This document shows positions 40,400-48,800 of a stretch of 52,442 nucleotides of DNA, in pieces (the first letter of the stretch is position 1; each line of letters opens with the position of its first letter). Source of the stretch: Bacteroidales bacterium UBA3289 (GTDB taxonomy: Bacteria; Bacteroidota; Bacteroidia; Bacteroidales; UBA932). The stretch spans positions 1 through 52,442 of the forward strand of contig DETL01000032.1 of the NCBI GenBank assembly GCA_002361625.1, in the 5' to 3' direction. Below the pieces are notes generated by a model. It did not search any database. It was not told the origin of the DNA and saw nothing but the letters and a program-made list of their open reading frames with translations. Made by a program: the position numbers and the translations under genes.

Positions 40400-40472
40400 G
40401 TTTTTGTCGAGCAGTCCGCAATTGTCCCGGAAAGGATGTTTTACCCCAAGAAGAAGATATCGGCGCCAAAAG

Positions 40473-40503
40473 TTGCATATTTATTAAACTTTATATATCT
40501 TTG
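40473..40503 (+). promoter_or_regulatory. Promoter of the XRE-MNT/HEPN module
   Basis: TTG (40473-40475), a 20-base spacer and TATCTTTG (40496-40503), 14 bases before the ATG. The upstream A/T-rich stretch 40481-40500 is a likely operator for the XRE domain. Confidence 0.7.
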
Positions 40504-40517
40504 TCAAAAACAGAACT

Positions 40518-41018
40518 ATGTTTGAGCCTGATATAAAGAGCATGCGCCTTGCCAGGGGAATGACCCAGGAGCAGGTCGGGATTCTTTCGGGGATGAGCAA
40601 GTCTCAGATTTCCCGGATGGAAAGAGGTAAACTGGGCAGTCCGGACACTTTTTCGAAGGTGCTGAAAGCGTTGGGGTATCGCCCTGTCGTCAGCTACGTT
40701 GACGAACGCCCTGGAGAAAAAATCAACAGAAGCACCGTATTGGCACTCCTGAAAGTTTACTTTATATACAACAAAGCATCTTTGGGCATAGAGAGCATCG
40801 CCCTTTTTGGCAGCTTTGCCAGAGACGAGGCGGGACCGGAGAGCGACATCGATATACTCGTATCGCTGAAACAGCCCAGTCTATACCAATACTACACGCT
40901 GACCAAGCAGCTGGAAACCGTTTTTGGCCGAAAAGTGGATCTTGTATCGGCAAAGGCCCATTTCCAGGAAGGATTCATGGAGAACATCCAAAAAGACCTC
41001 GTTTATGTTACCGGCTAA
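40518..41018 (+). CDS. XRE helix-turn-helix / MNT nucleotidyltransferase antitoxin
   Basis: A 166-residue fusion. Residues about 7-60 are an XRE/Cro helix-turn-helix (MRLARGMTQEQVGILSGMSKSQISRMERGKLG). Residues about 80-166 are a minimal nucleotidyltransferase with the catalytic GSFARDEAGPESDIDILV (G98, S99, D110, D112). MNT proteins act as antitoxins to HEPN ribonucleases; in studied MntA/HepT pairs the enzyme adds AMP to a Tyr of the toxin. The HTH implies that it also binds its own promoter. It overlaps the HEPN gene by 14 bases. Codon use is somewhat less GC-rich than the neighbours, which suits a mobile accessory module. Confidence 0.88.
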   Translation: MFEPDIKSMRLARGMTQEQVGILSGMSKSQISRMERGKLGSPDTFSKVLKALGYRPVVSYVDERPGEKINRSTVLALLKVYFIYNKASLGIESIALFGSFARDEAGPESDIDILVSLKQPSLYQYYTLTKQLETVFGRKVDLVSAKAHFQEGFMENIQKDLVYVTG

Positions 41019-41385
41019 AGAACGAATCACGACCTTTCTTGACGCGGCGATCAAAGAGATGGAACTGCTTTCCGTCATGAGCGCGGACATCGCAAAGCCC
41101 GATGACTTTGTCACGAGCCTCCATGGGATGACCGTTTACAGGGCTTGTGGAATGAGTCTTCAGTATATCACCGAGAGTTTTGTAAAAATCAGGAACCTCG
41201 CCGGGAAAGATTATTTCAAGCCATACAAGGGGATTCCGTGGGAACAGGTGTTCGGGATGCGGAATTTCCTTTCCCATGAATACGGAGAGGTGGACGCCGA
41301 AGGGATCTTCAATACCGTCAAGACGGATATTCCCCTGCTGCTAGAAACGACAAGAGCCATGAAGCAGGATGCCGTGAACGGCTAG
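41005..41385 (+). CDS. HEPN-domain toxin (HepT-like)
   Basis: A 126-residue helical protein of the HEPN/DUF86 type, probably an RNase toxin. The catalytic motif R-x4-H-x-Y is RNFLSHEY (R86, H91, Y93); Y93 is also the residue expected to be modified by the MNT partner. The start MLPAKERITTF lies inside the end of the MNT gene, which is the usual translational coupling of such pairs. The frame is open further upstream within the MNT gene, but without family similarity. Confidence 0.87.
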   Translation: MLPAKERITTFLDAAIKEMELLSVMSADIAKPDDFVTSLHGMTVYRACGMSLQYITESFVKIRNLAGKDYFKPYKGIPWEQVFGMRNFLSHEYGEVDAEGIFNTVKTDIPLLLETTRAMKQDAVNG

Positions 41386-41390
41386 GCCAC

Positions 41391-41419
41391 AAAAAAGCCG
41401 GCTCGCACAAGAGCCGGCT
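41391..41419 (-). terminator. Terminator of the nusB-to-lipoprotein operon
   Basis: A perfect nine-base stem (AGCCGGCTC 41396-41404 with GAGCCGGCT 41411-41419). Read leftward six T follow, 7 bases after the lipoprotein stop. It may also slow transcripts arriving from the HEPN gene on the other strand. Confidence 0.85.
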
Positions 41420-41425
41420 GATCAT

Positions 41426-42349
41426 TTATTTCCGTTCCTCGATGCGTTTGCGGAGCCCCGGGGAAAGACTTAGGGATTCGTAGCCGTCTGCCCGGTCGAG
41501 CCATTTGGTGGCGATGTTCAGGTCGCCCATCATGTAGAAGGCCAGGGCGGTGTTGTAGCAGGCGCAGGCGCGCTTGGTGTAGTTGCCGGTGCCGGAGAGG
41601 GCCATCCAGATGTCGGCGGCCTTCTTCCAATGGAACTCGTAGGCGAGGTAAGCTGCCTCCACCCATTTTCCGTTGAAATCGTCGTAATAGTAAAGACTGT
41701 AATTCTCCGTTTTCCAGGTGGGGACGAAGCGGTTGCTCATCTGGGCACCGACCATGTCCGCACCGCCGTCCTTGGCTTCGCGGGCCTTTTCGGTCAGGAA
41801 CTCCTGGGCCGTCACGCCATTGTTATAGACCTGGGTCCGAAGGATGCTCGAGCCTCGGAAAGAATTCAGGATATCGCCCTTGTCCATGCTGTCATAGACA
41901 TACAGCCGGGCATTGTAGGGAATCTGGGCCTGGGCGACATAAGCCGAATCCACATTCCTGGGATTCTGGACCGCCGTGTTGGGGCCCATGGAAACTTCAC
42001 CGAAAGAAGGCGTCCCCAGCAGGAACACGACATCATCCCCGGTGTCCATCACCAACCGGTGCATCAGGTCCAGGTCCACCGAATCCGACGGAATCTTGTA
42101 CACACCGATGTTTTCCTCACCCCGGAAATAGTCCTTTTCCAGGGAGCGGGCCAGGGAGGAAGCGACGGCGTTGCTGAAGGTGGAATCCGCCGTGCCGTCG
42201 TCCATATAGACAATGGACATCGTCTTCCGTGCCAGGTCGATGCCCGACTTGGAAGGATGGCGCATATCCACGCTGAGCGTCAGTGTCTGGGGCGAACAGG
42301 CCGCCAGGGATAGGGCCGCCAGGGCCGCTGCAAGGATACTTCTTCTCAT
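41426..42349 (-). CDS. Lipoprotein, DUF6340-like
   Basis: A 307-residue protein with a lipoprotein signal (MRRSILAAALAALSLAACSP, lipidated Cys at 18). The middle is alpha/beta and mentions no catalytic motif I know; the C-terminal region from about residue 240 looks like tetratricopeptide helices (AADIWMALSGTGNYTKRACACYNTALAFYMMGDLNIATKWLDRA). This layout recalls the Bacteroidota DUF6340 family, which has no known role. It is the last gene of its operon and overlaps rimO as ATGA. Confidence 0.75.
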   Translation of the reverse strand: MRRSILAAALAALSLAACSPQTLTLSVDMRHPSKSGIDLARKTMSIVYMDDGTADSTFSNAVASSLARSLEKDYFRGEENIGVYKIPSDSVDLDLMHRLVMDTGDDVVFLLGTPSFGEVSMGPNTAVQNPRNVDSAYVAQAQIPYNARLYVYDSMDKGDILNSFRGSSILRTQVYNNGVTAQEFLTEKAREAKDGGADMVGAQMSNRFVPTWKTENYSLYYYDDFNGKWVEAAYLAYEFHWKKAADIWMALSGTGNYTKRACACYNTALAFYMMGDLNIATKWLDRADGYESLSLSPGLRKRIEERK

Positions 42350-43665
42350 AATTGCACAAGTTCAGCAGTCAAGTCATATTCATCCGCGGAGACGATCCTC
42401 ACCTGCAGGAAATTTCCGACCAGGGAGTTGGGCTCGATGCCGTCGAAAACGGCCGGATCGTACTTGAGGAGAATCTCCCCGTCCACCTCCGGACTTTCGA
42501 ATTCGCTGCGGCATACGAGGATCCCGTCCAGGAAATCATCCACCAGGACACGGACCTCCGTCCCCACACGTGACTGATTGTATGCAAGAGAAATGCCACG
42601 CTGAAGCTCCATCAGCTTCGAAAGGCGGTTTTTCTTCGCCCGGGGGCCGAGGGCATCCTCGAAATGGAGGGCGCCATAGGTCCCTTCCTCCTCCGAATAG
42701 GCAAAGGCGCCCAGCCGTTCGAAGCGGGCCTCCTCCACGAACTGGAGCAGTTTCCGGAAAGCGTGGGGCGTCTCGCCGGGATGGCCCACAATCATCGTCG
42801 TACGGAGCACGACGCCCGGAACCCGTTCCCGCATCCGCCGGATCAGTTCCCGCGTCCAGGCCCCGTCCACACCCCGGTGCATCTTTTCCAGGACCCCGTC
42901 GTCGATATGCTGGAGCGGGATGTCCATGTATCGGCACACCTTGGGATTGTTCGCCATTTCGTCCAGGACGTCATCCGGGAAATCGGCCGGATAGGAATAG
43001 TGGATGCGGAGCCACTCGATACCCTCCACGGCGGACAGGCGGCGGAGGAGTTCCGCGAGGGAGCGCTTCTTGTACAGGTCCAGGCCGTAATAGGTGGTAT
43101 CCTGGGCGATGATGACCAGTTCCCGGATCCCCTGGGCGGCCAGCGCTTCCGCTTCCCGGACCAGGACGTCCATGGGCACGGAATGATGGTTTCCCCGGAT
43201 CAGGGGGATGGCACAGTAGGAGCACCGGCGGTCACAACCCTCGGAAATCTTCAGATAAGCATACGGATGCCGTCCGTCCGTAAGGACGCGGCGATGCGCT
43301 GCGGCAGCGTCCGGTTCGCACCCGAGGACACGCACCAGCGGGGAAAGGTCCCGGGCCCCGAACCAGCCGTCCACTTCGGGAATCAGGTCCGGAAGCTCTT
43401 TCCGATAGCGCTGGGAAAGGCAGCCGAACACGAGGAGACGGCCGATTTCGCCGGCCTGCTTGCGCCGGACGGATTCCAGGATGGTCTGGACGGACTGTTC
43501 CTTGGCGTCCCCGATGAAGCCGCAGGTATTGATCAGCTGGACATCCACGGGGCAGGACTCCCCTTCCGGCACGATCTCATAAGCATCGCGTACCTGGTAA
43601 AGGAGATGTTCCGTATCCACGGTGTTCTTGGAACACCCCAGCGTGATGACCTGCAGGGTAGGCAT
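42346..43665 (-). CDS. rimO: Ribosomal protein S12 methylthiotransferase RimO
   Basis: A 439-residue radical SAM enzyme that adds a methylthio group to an Asp of ribosomal protein S12. The N-terminal MTTase domain has its three cysteines in TLGCSKNTVD, INTCGFIGDA and FGCLSQRY. The radical SAM motif is SEGCDRRCSYCAIP. A TRAM-like domain ends the protein (about residues 375-439). The ATG shares one base with the DUF5606 stop (TAATG). Confidence 0.95.
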   Translation of the reverse strand: MPTLQVITLGCSKNTVDTEHLLYQVRDAYEIVPEGESCPVDVQLINTCGFIGDAKEQSVQTILESVRRKQAGEIGRLLVFGCLSQRYRKELPDLIPEVDGWFGARDLSPLVRVLGCEPDAAAAHRRVLTDGRHPYAYLKISEGCDRRCSYCAIPLIRGNHHSVPMDVLVREAEALAAQGIRELVIIAQDTTYYGLDLYKKRSLAELLRRLSAVEGIEWLRIHYSYPADFPDDVLDEMANNPKVCRYMDIPLQHIDDGVLEKMHRGVDGAWTRELIRRMRERVPGVVLRTTMIVGHPGETPHAFRKLLQFVEEARFERLGAFAYSEEEGTYGALHFEDALGPRAKKNRLSKLMELQRGISLAYNQSRVGTEVRVLVDDFLDGILVCRSEFESPEVDGEILLKYDPAVFDGIEPNSLVGNFLQVRIVSADEYDLTAELVQL

Positions 43666-44096
43666 TATTCGGCGTCCTGAGGAGCCTCTTCCCCTTCCTC
43701 TTCCTCGACGAAGTCCAGGGAGGCGTAGTTCTTGAGCTCGTTGTACCAGTCCACGACCTTCTTCATGTGGGATACATAGAAGCGGTCCGCGTCGTAATCG
43801 GGCAGGGCCTTCTCGAAAAGGGCCTTCAGTTCGTCGGCAGAAGCCTTGGAAGTGGGTGCGTCGGCCTCACCGAGGACTTCGTGGATCTTGAGGAAGACCT
43901 CCTTCAATTTCACTTCGCCTTCCATCGTATAGATGGAGATGTCGGCGAGGGTGGTGATGCCGCTGTTCGCAGCGAAGTTCGTCCGTTTGTGGTCCTTGAG
44001 GGACTCGGCGATGGCCCCGTTGCGGGACTGGGCGATATAGTTGAAAAGGCCGCGCTGTCCGCGGACGGAAAGGGTTTTGGCAAGATCGGTTTTCAT
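43665..44096 (-). CDS. DUF5606 protein
   Basis: A 143-residue soluble protein with the Bacteroidota-specific pattern LAKTLSVRGQRGLFNYIAQSRNGAIAESL, GITTLADISIYTMEGEVKLKEVF and an acidic C-terminus. It resembles DUF5606; no function is known to me. It lies between coaE and rimO, a neighbourhood that may be conserved in the phylum. Confidence 0.75.
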   Translation of the reverse strand: MKTDLAKTLSVRGQRGLFNYIAQSRNGAIAESLKDHKRTNFAANSGITTLADISIYTMEGEVKLKEVFLKIHEVLGEADAPTSKASADELKALFEKALPDYDADRFYVSHMKKVVDWYNELKNYASLDFVEEEEGEEAPQDAE

Positions 44097-44115
44097 ATCT
44101 AACGTATCAGTTTTA

Positions 44116-44730
44116 TCAACTTGCAAATATAGTGAATAAATTCAAGAATACCCGGTCCACGCAGGCAGGGATGTCGCTTTCCGGGCCGCTGTTGTCCAGG
44201 ACCGCATCCACCCGGGAGAGGTCGAAAGACTGGCTGCGGATCCTCCGGAGCGCGTCTTCAGGCGTCGAACCGTCCCGGAGGACGGACCGCTCCAGCCGGA
44301 TTTCCTCAGGTGCATCGACCAGGACCACTTTGTCTCCCAGGCCGTCAAAGAGCGGATGCGAAAGGATCACGGCCGACTCCAGTACGACAAAGGGAACGGG
44401 TCCATAGGACCATCCGGCCGGCCGGTGCCACCGTTTCCATCGACGGAAATCCGCGAGAACGGCCGGATAAACAATCGCTTCCAGTTTCGCCTTGGCGGCC
44501 GGGTCGGAGAAGATCAGCGAAGCGAGCTTCCGCCGGTCCAGACGGCCGGACGCATTCCGGAGCACCTGGCCCAGTTCCTCTTCCAAACGCGGGAGGAGCG
44601 AAGGATTCCGGTCATAGAGGGTTTTCGTCCGGGAATCCGAATCATACACCGGAACGCCCTGCGCACGCAGATAGCGGGCGACGGCAGACTTTCCGCTGCC
44701 CATCCCGCCGGTAAGGATGACCGTCTTCAT
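44116..44730 (-). CDS. coaE: Dephospho-CoA kinase
   Basis: A 204-residue kinase that phosphorylates dephospho-CoA to coenzyme A. P-loop ILTGGMGSGKSAVARYL, DSDSRTKTLY, IVYPAVLADF and the lid region RLERSVLRDGSTPEDALRRIRSQ are seen. The ATG at 44730 is used; a TTG two codons earlier is possible. 6 bases after the ybbR-like gene. Confidence 0.94.
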   Translation of the reverse strand: MKTVILTGGMGSGKSAVARYLRAQGVPVYDSDSRTKTLYDRNPSLLPRLEEELGQVLRNASGRLDRRKLASLIFSDPAAKAKLEAIVYPAVLADFRRWKRWHRPAGWSYGPVPFVVLESAVILSHPLFDGLGDKVVLVDAPEEIRLERSVLRDGSTPEDALRRIRSQSFDLSRVDAVLDNSGPESDIPACVDRVFLNLFTIFAS

Positions 44731-44736
44731 GGGCAA

Positions 44737-45693
44737 TCAGTCGGTTTCGATACAGTCGAAGATTTCGGGAACCACCCGGTAATTCAGCACCCCGGAAGGA
44801 AGCTGGCGCACACGCGGGATACAGCGGCCGGAAATGGAAGAAAGGAAATCCTTGTAATCGATCGTGAGGACCAGCGACTCGAAGGGATCGCGTCCCACCG
44901 GGAAAGCGCAGTGCAGGACGACCTCCGCCTGGGAAGGATAGACCTGCAGATGCCGGCCGGCCGGAACTCCCTGCACGGTAACCGGAAGGGAGGAACGCAG
45001 TTCCACATAGCGGGAGACCGGCAGGTCGTAGCTCACGATTTCGTCGGACATGCGCACGCCCTTGATCCGGCGGAGCCGGAGCGATCCCTGCTGGCTCTGG
45101 TGCACGTCGTCCAGCAGGAGCGGGGCGGTGGTCACATGGTCCACCAGGTCCAGCCGGGCCTGTTCGCCATAGACGGTCACGGAATCCGGGACCAGCCGGA
45201 GCGCACCGGAGGCCATGAACTGGTCCCGATAATAGATGTCACCGGAGAGCTGTACGGGAACCGTCTTGTGATTCTCCGCAGGGAACCGGAAGAACAGGGT
45301 GTCCGTCACGTAGGATTCCACCTGGACCTCGTCTCCGAAGATCTGTTCGGTATACGTGTTTTTGGCGCTTCCGGAGACATAGAACTGGTCTCCGTCCTTC
45401 AGGTGCATGTCGGAACGCTCGATCTGCACCTTCACCTGCCGGGAGCGGCTGCGTTTCCCTTCGCGGAGAAGCCGGAAGCCGGTCGTCCGGCAACGGGCCG
45501 AGACCAGGGCCGTATTCGAAGAAAGGTTGCTGTGTCCCGGAATGTTGCACTCGGCCACGACGGGAACCGTGACGACGCCGGAATAGCTTTGGGAGAGATT
45601 GCTCAAGAACCAGACGACAAGGGCAATGAGGAGGGAGGCAGCCAGTAGAAGGCCCTCCCTCCCCCGCAATTTCAGCCGGGATTCCCGAGGCAC
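44737..45693 (-). CDS. YbbR-like domain protein (CdaR-like)
   Basis: A 318-residue membrane-anchored protein. One membrane segment (LLLAASLLIALVVWFLSNL, residues about 15-33) is followed by repeated beta-rich YbbR-like domains (SGVVTVPVVAEC, TVPVQLSGDIYY, SLRLRRIKGVRMSDEIVSYDLPVS). In Firmicutes YbbR (CdaR) proteins control the diadenylate cyclase; in Bacteroidota a similar protein commonly follows yajC. The start is GTG at 45693; there is no earlier good start because yajC ends 4 bases upstream. Confidence 0.82.
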   Translation of the reverse strand: MPRESRLKLRGREGLLLAASLLIALVVWFLSNLSQSYSGVVTVPVVAECNIPGHSNLSSNTALVSARCRTTGFRLLREGKRSRSRQVKVQIERSDMHLKDGDQFYVSGSAKNTYTEQIFGDEVQVESYVTDTLFFRFPAENHKTVPVQLSGDIYYRDQFMASGALRLVPDSVTVYGEQARLDLVDHVTTAPLLLDDVHQSQQGSLRLRRIKGVRMSDEIVSYDLPVSRYVELRSSLPVTVQGVPAGRHLQVYPSQAEVVLHCAFPVGRDPFESLVLTIDYKDFLSSISGRCIPRVRQLPSGVLNYRVVPEIFDCIETD

Positions 45694-45697
45694 GCGA

Positions 45698-46021
45698 TTA
45701 TTGCTGCTGGAGGTCGGTCGTATCGCGGACCAGCACCTGCTTCGCCACCCGGAGCTTGGTGTCGCCGTCCACGCGCACCAGGGCGGTCTTGTCGTTCACC
45801 TCGGCGATTTCGCCGAAGATGCCGCTGTTGCCGATCACGACCTTGTCACCCTTCTTGAGGGAGTTCTGGAAGGTTTCCAGCTCCTTCTGCTGCTTGCGCT
45901 GGGGACGGATCATGAAAAGCCACATCACCACGAAGATCAGGAGGAGCATGATCCACATGGACGCGGAACTGCCCTGCGGCTGCTGCGGCTGGGCCTGGAG
46001 GAGGATGAAAAGGGAATTCAT
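45698..46021 (-). CDS. yajC: Preprotein translocase subunit YajC
   Basis: A 107-residue inner membrane protein of the SecDF-YajC complex. One membrane helix (SMWIMLLLIFVVMWLFMI) is followed by RPQRKQQKELETFQNSLKKGDKVVIGNSGIFGEIAEV, the YajC signature. The start MNSLFILLQAQ is preferred to an ATG two codons upstream. 15 bases after nusB. Confidence 0.94.
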   Translation of the reverse strand: MNSLFILLQAQPQQPQGSSASMWIMLLLIFVVMWLFMIRPQRKQQKELETFQNSLKKGDKVVIGNSGIFGEIAEVNDKTALVRVDGDTKLRVAKQVLVRDTTDLQQQ

Positions 46022-46036
46022 ATGCATGGATGTTTT

Positions 46037-47011
46037 TTAGGATTTCGGAAAAACGGGCGCATCGGTCTTGTTGATGCGGCCTTCGGCGGCGCTCTCCTTG
46101 ATCAGGCGGTCCAGGAGACCGTTCACGAAGGAACGGCTCTTGGGGGTGGAGAAATACTTGGAGAGCTCCACATATTCATTGATCGTGACGCGGACAGGGA
46201 TCTCCGGGAAGGTCTCGGCCTCGGCGAGTCCCATCGCGATCAGGACGATGTCCGTCGTAAAGAGACGGTCGCGGTCCCAGCCCCGGACGGATCCGGCCAC
46301 CTTCTCGTAGTACTCGGCGAAATGGCCGAAGGAAACCGTCAGGAGCCGCTGGACGAACACACGGTCGCTGTCCACCGTCTTTCCCTGGGCGGCCAGGATG
46401 TCGCTCTGGTACAGGGGCGGAAGTTCCCAACGGCCGGTGCGGGCGATGCCGTCCAGCATCCGGATGGTGCAGGAAAGGGCATAGGAAAGGTCGCCGGCCC
46501 AGTTGATGGAACGGTCCTCGAGGATGTCCCAGAGGGCGTCGTCGTCCTCGAACTCGTTCTCAAAGATCTTCTTGAACAGTTTGACGTCCTGTGCCAGGGA
46601 GATTTCCGGATCCGCCAGATAAGCCGCGAAATAGGGACGCGACTTGACCGCATCCAGGATGCGGTGGATCAGGGCGTCGTCCTGGTCCCAGGAAAGTTTC
46701 TTGCGCTCCAGGAATTTCGTAAAGTCCGGATCGGCCTCCAGCAGGGGCGAGAGCGCGTTTCCGACGAATTTCAGGTTCGGGTGAAGTTCTTCTTCCGTAG
46801 GGTTGAATTTGAGCCGGAGCGCCTCCGCCTGACGGGCGGCTTCCGCGGTAAGCGGAATGACGATGGAGAGCAGGTAAACGCTCAGGTCACGGGTCGCCTC
46901 ACAGGACGTATCCAGTGCGGCCAGAGCCTCCTTCAGGGTCATGCCCGGATTCTCCGCATACGAGTAGAGAATCTTGAAGGCCTTGACGCGCAGCATTCTT
47001 CGATTCAGCAT
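46037..47011 (-). CDS. nusB: Transcription antitermination protein NusB, long Bacteroidota form
   Basis: A 324-residue protein, about twice the length of enterobacterial NusB. The C-terminal third has the NusB fold signature DRDRLFTTDIVLIAMGLAEAETFPEIPVRVTINEYVELSKYFSTPKSRSFVNGLLDRL. The N-terminus begins with MLNRRMLRVKAFKILYSYAE. NusB binds boxA RNA with S10 for rRNA antitermination. First gene of the leftward operon; the ATG at 47011 is used rather than a TTG seven codons earlier. Confidence 0.93.
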   Translation of the reverse strand: MLNRRMLRVKAFKILYSYAENPGMTLKEALAALDTSCEATRDLSVYLLSIVIPLTAEAARQAEALRLKFNPTEEELHPNLKFVGNALSPLLEADPDFTKFLERKKLSWDQDDALIHRILDAVKSRPYFAAYLADPEISLAQDVKLFKKIFENEFEDDDALWDILEDRSINWAGDLSYALSCTIRMLDGIARTGRWELPPLYQSDILAAQGKTVDSDRVFVQRLLTVSFGHFAEYYEKVAGSVRGWDRDRLFTTDIVLIAMGLAEAETFPEIPVRVTINEYVELSKYFSTPKSRSFVNGLLDRLIKESAAEGRINKTDAPVFPKS

Positions 47012-47029
47012 AGGTGTCAAATATTTGGA

Positions 47030-47037
47030 CAAAGTTA
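47030..47037 (-). promoter_or_regulatory. -7 promoter element of the nusB operon
   Basis: TAACTTTG on the minus strand matches TAnnTTTG, 18 bases before the ATG. Confidence 0.55.
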
Positions 47038-47059
47038 GCGTTTTTTTAAATAATTTCCC

Positions 47060-47067
47060 TACATTTG
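47060..47067 (+). promoter_or_regulatory. -7 promoter element of the DUF3276 gene
   Basis: TACATTTG matches TAnnTTTG, 29 bases before the ATG at 47097, divergent from the nusB promoter. Confidence 0.6.
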
Positions 47068-47096
47068 TCTTATAGAATTGTTAAAAGGATTAAGCC

Positions 47097-47453
47097 ATGT
47101 ACAGTGAAGATTATGAAAGGGCCCGTGCCCAGGAGAGGAATACCGAAGACGTGTACTCGAAGCCGGTCCGTGCCGGAAAGCGTACCTACTTCTTCGATGT
47201 CAAGGCTACGAAGGGGAACAACGACTTCTATCTGACCATCACCGAGAGCAAGCGCCGCCAGGAACAGGACGGCACCTTCTCATACGACAAGCACAAGATC
47301 TTCCTGTACAAGGAAGACTTTGAAAAGTTCGCGGAAGGGCTGGAGGATGCGGTCACCTACATCCGCACCCGCCTGCTGAAAGAGGCACCCGGCAGCGGTG
47401 ACAACCAGCCGGACGGTCCCTCGTTCAACAACGTTTCGTTCGACGAGTTCTGA
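47097..47453 (+). CDS. DUF3276 (PUR-alpha-like) nucleic acid-binding protein
   Basis: A 118-residue protein with a PUR repeat: RAGKRTYFFDVKATKGNNDFYLTITESKRR followed by YDKHKIFLYKEDFEKFAEGLEDAVTYIRTRL. Family members bind single-stranded DNA or RNA as dimers. The C-terminus is acidic and disordered. Typical of Bacteroidota. Monocistronic with promoter and terminator. Confidence 0.9.
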   Translation: MYSEDYERARAQERNTEDVYSKPVRAGKRTYFFDVKATKGNNDFYLTITESKRRQEQDGTFSYDKHKIFLYKEDFEKFAEGLEDAVTYIRTRLLKEAPGSGDNQPDGPSFNNVSFDEF

Positions 47454-47466
47454 TTGATTAACCCTG

Positions 47467-47499
47467 AGACCGGCTGCGCAACCCGCTGCCGGTCTTTTT
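47467..47499 (+). terminator. Terminator of the DUF3276 gene
   Basis: Stem AGACCGGC (47467-47474) with GCCGGTCT (47488-47495), followed by five T. It lies only 18 bases before the next start codon, so the amidohydrolase must use read-through or a promoter overlapping the hairpin (TCTTTTTG at 47493-47500 is one mismatch from TAnnTTTG). Confidence 0.8.
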
Positions 47500-47516
47500 G
47501 ACTACGAAAAACCTCC

Positions 47517-48770
47517 ATGATCCTCCTCAAAAACATCCTGCACAACGGCGCCCCGGTGAACATTTTCATCGAGGGAAAACGGATTTTCCGGATCCTCCCA
47601 GCCCCGAACACCGCCTGCATCGTTCCGGACGAGACGGTGGACTGCACCGGGAAGGCGGTCATTCCCGGCTTCATCAACATGCACACGCATGCGGCGATGA
47701 CGCTTCTGCGCGGAATCACCGAGGACGTTCCCCTGCATCAGTGGCTCTCCCGGATCTGGGACATCGAAGCCAAGATCGACGAGCGCTTCATCTACTGGGG
47801 GACCAAGGTCGCCTGCCTGGAGATGATCAAAAGCGGCACCACCACCTTCAACGACCAGTACTGGTACGCTTCCAGCGCCCGGCAGGCCGCCTTGGAAATG
47901 GGCGTCCGGCCGTACATCTCCTACGTCATCCTGGACAATTTCGACAAGGCGACAGCCGAGCACCAGCGCATGCGGTGCCAGGAGCTGTATGACTGGTCCC
48001 TGGATTGGAGCGAGGCTTCGCACCTGGCGATGTCCGTCCATTCCGTCTATACCGTCAGCGAGGAAATGATCCTCTGGGCCAACCAGTTCGCCCTGGACCA
48101 CGGAATGAAACTGCACATCCATGTTTCGGAGACGGAAAAAGAAAACCTGGACTGCATGAAGGCCCACGGCGGGCTCACCCCCACCGAATACCTGGACTCC
48201 CTCGGCGTGCTGGGCCCCCATGTCATCGCCGCCCATTCCCTGTGGCTCACCGACCATGACGTCGAGCTGATGGGCCGGAACCGGGTGAACTGCGTCCACA
48301 ACATCAACTCCAACGCCAAACTCTCCTCCGGCTACCGTTTCCGCTACGACGATCTCCGGAAGGCCGGTGCGAACATCTGCCTGGGAACCGACGGAGCCGC
48401 CTCCTCCAACAACCTGGACATGCTGGAAACCATGAAGACGGCCGCCCTCTTCCAGAAGGCCGTGACCGGGAACCCGGCCAGCATGCCGCTCGGAGAACTC
48501 ATGGATGCCGCCACCATAAACGGGGCACGCGCCCTGGGACTGGACACGGGAGAGATCCGGGAAGGCGCCATCGCAGACCTTTCCATCGTGGACACGGACA
48601 ATTCGTACTTCATCTCCCCCGGCTCGTTCCTGGCGAACCTGGTCTATACCGCGCACAGCGACGTCATCTCCTCCGTCATCGCACAGGGACGCTTCATCAT
48701 GCGAAACCGCGTGGTGGAAGGCGAGGAGGAAATCCTCACCGAGGCCAGGAAAGTCCTCAACCAGATTTAG
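47517..48770 (+). CDS. Amidohydrolase, 5-methylthioadenosine / S-adenosylhomocysteine deaminase-like
   Basis: A 417-residue enzyme of the Amidohydrolase_1 family (MtaD/TrzA-like). Metal ligands are visible: HTH in FINMHTHAAMTLLRG, His in KLHIHVSETEKE and AAHSLWLTDHD, and Asp in CLGTDGAASSNNLDM. These fit the deaminase branch that acts on adenosine-type compounds such as methylthioadenosine and adenosylhomocysteine. It precedes two purine nucleoside phosphorylase genes, which supports a nucleoside substrate. The exact substrate is not proven. Confidence 0.87.
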   Translation: MILLKNILHNGAPVNIFIEGKRIFRILPAPNTACIVPDETVDCTGKAVIPGFINMHTHAAMTLLRGITEDVPLHQWLSRIWDIEAKIDERFIYWGTKVACLEMIKSGTTTFNDQYWYASSARQAALEMGVRPYISYVILDNFDKATAEHQRMRCQELYDWSLDWSEASHLAMSVHSVYTVSEEMILWANQFALDHGMKLHIHVSETEKENLDCMKAHGGLTPTEYLDSLGVLGPHVIAAHSLWLTDHDVELMGRNRVNCVHNINSNAKLSSGYRFRYDDLRKAGANICLGTDGAASSNNLDMLETMKTAALFQKAVTGNPASMPLGELMDAATINGARALGLDTGEIREGAIADLSIVDTDNSYFISPGSFLANLVYTAHSDVISSVIAQGRFIMRNRVVEGEEEILTEARKVLNQI

Positions 48771-48800
48771 TCAGACAGTAACCGATAACCACATAACACC

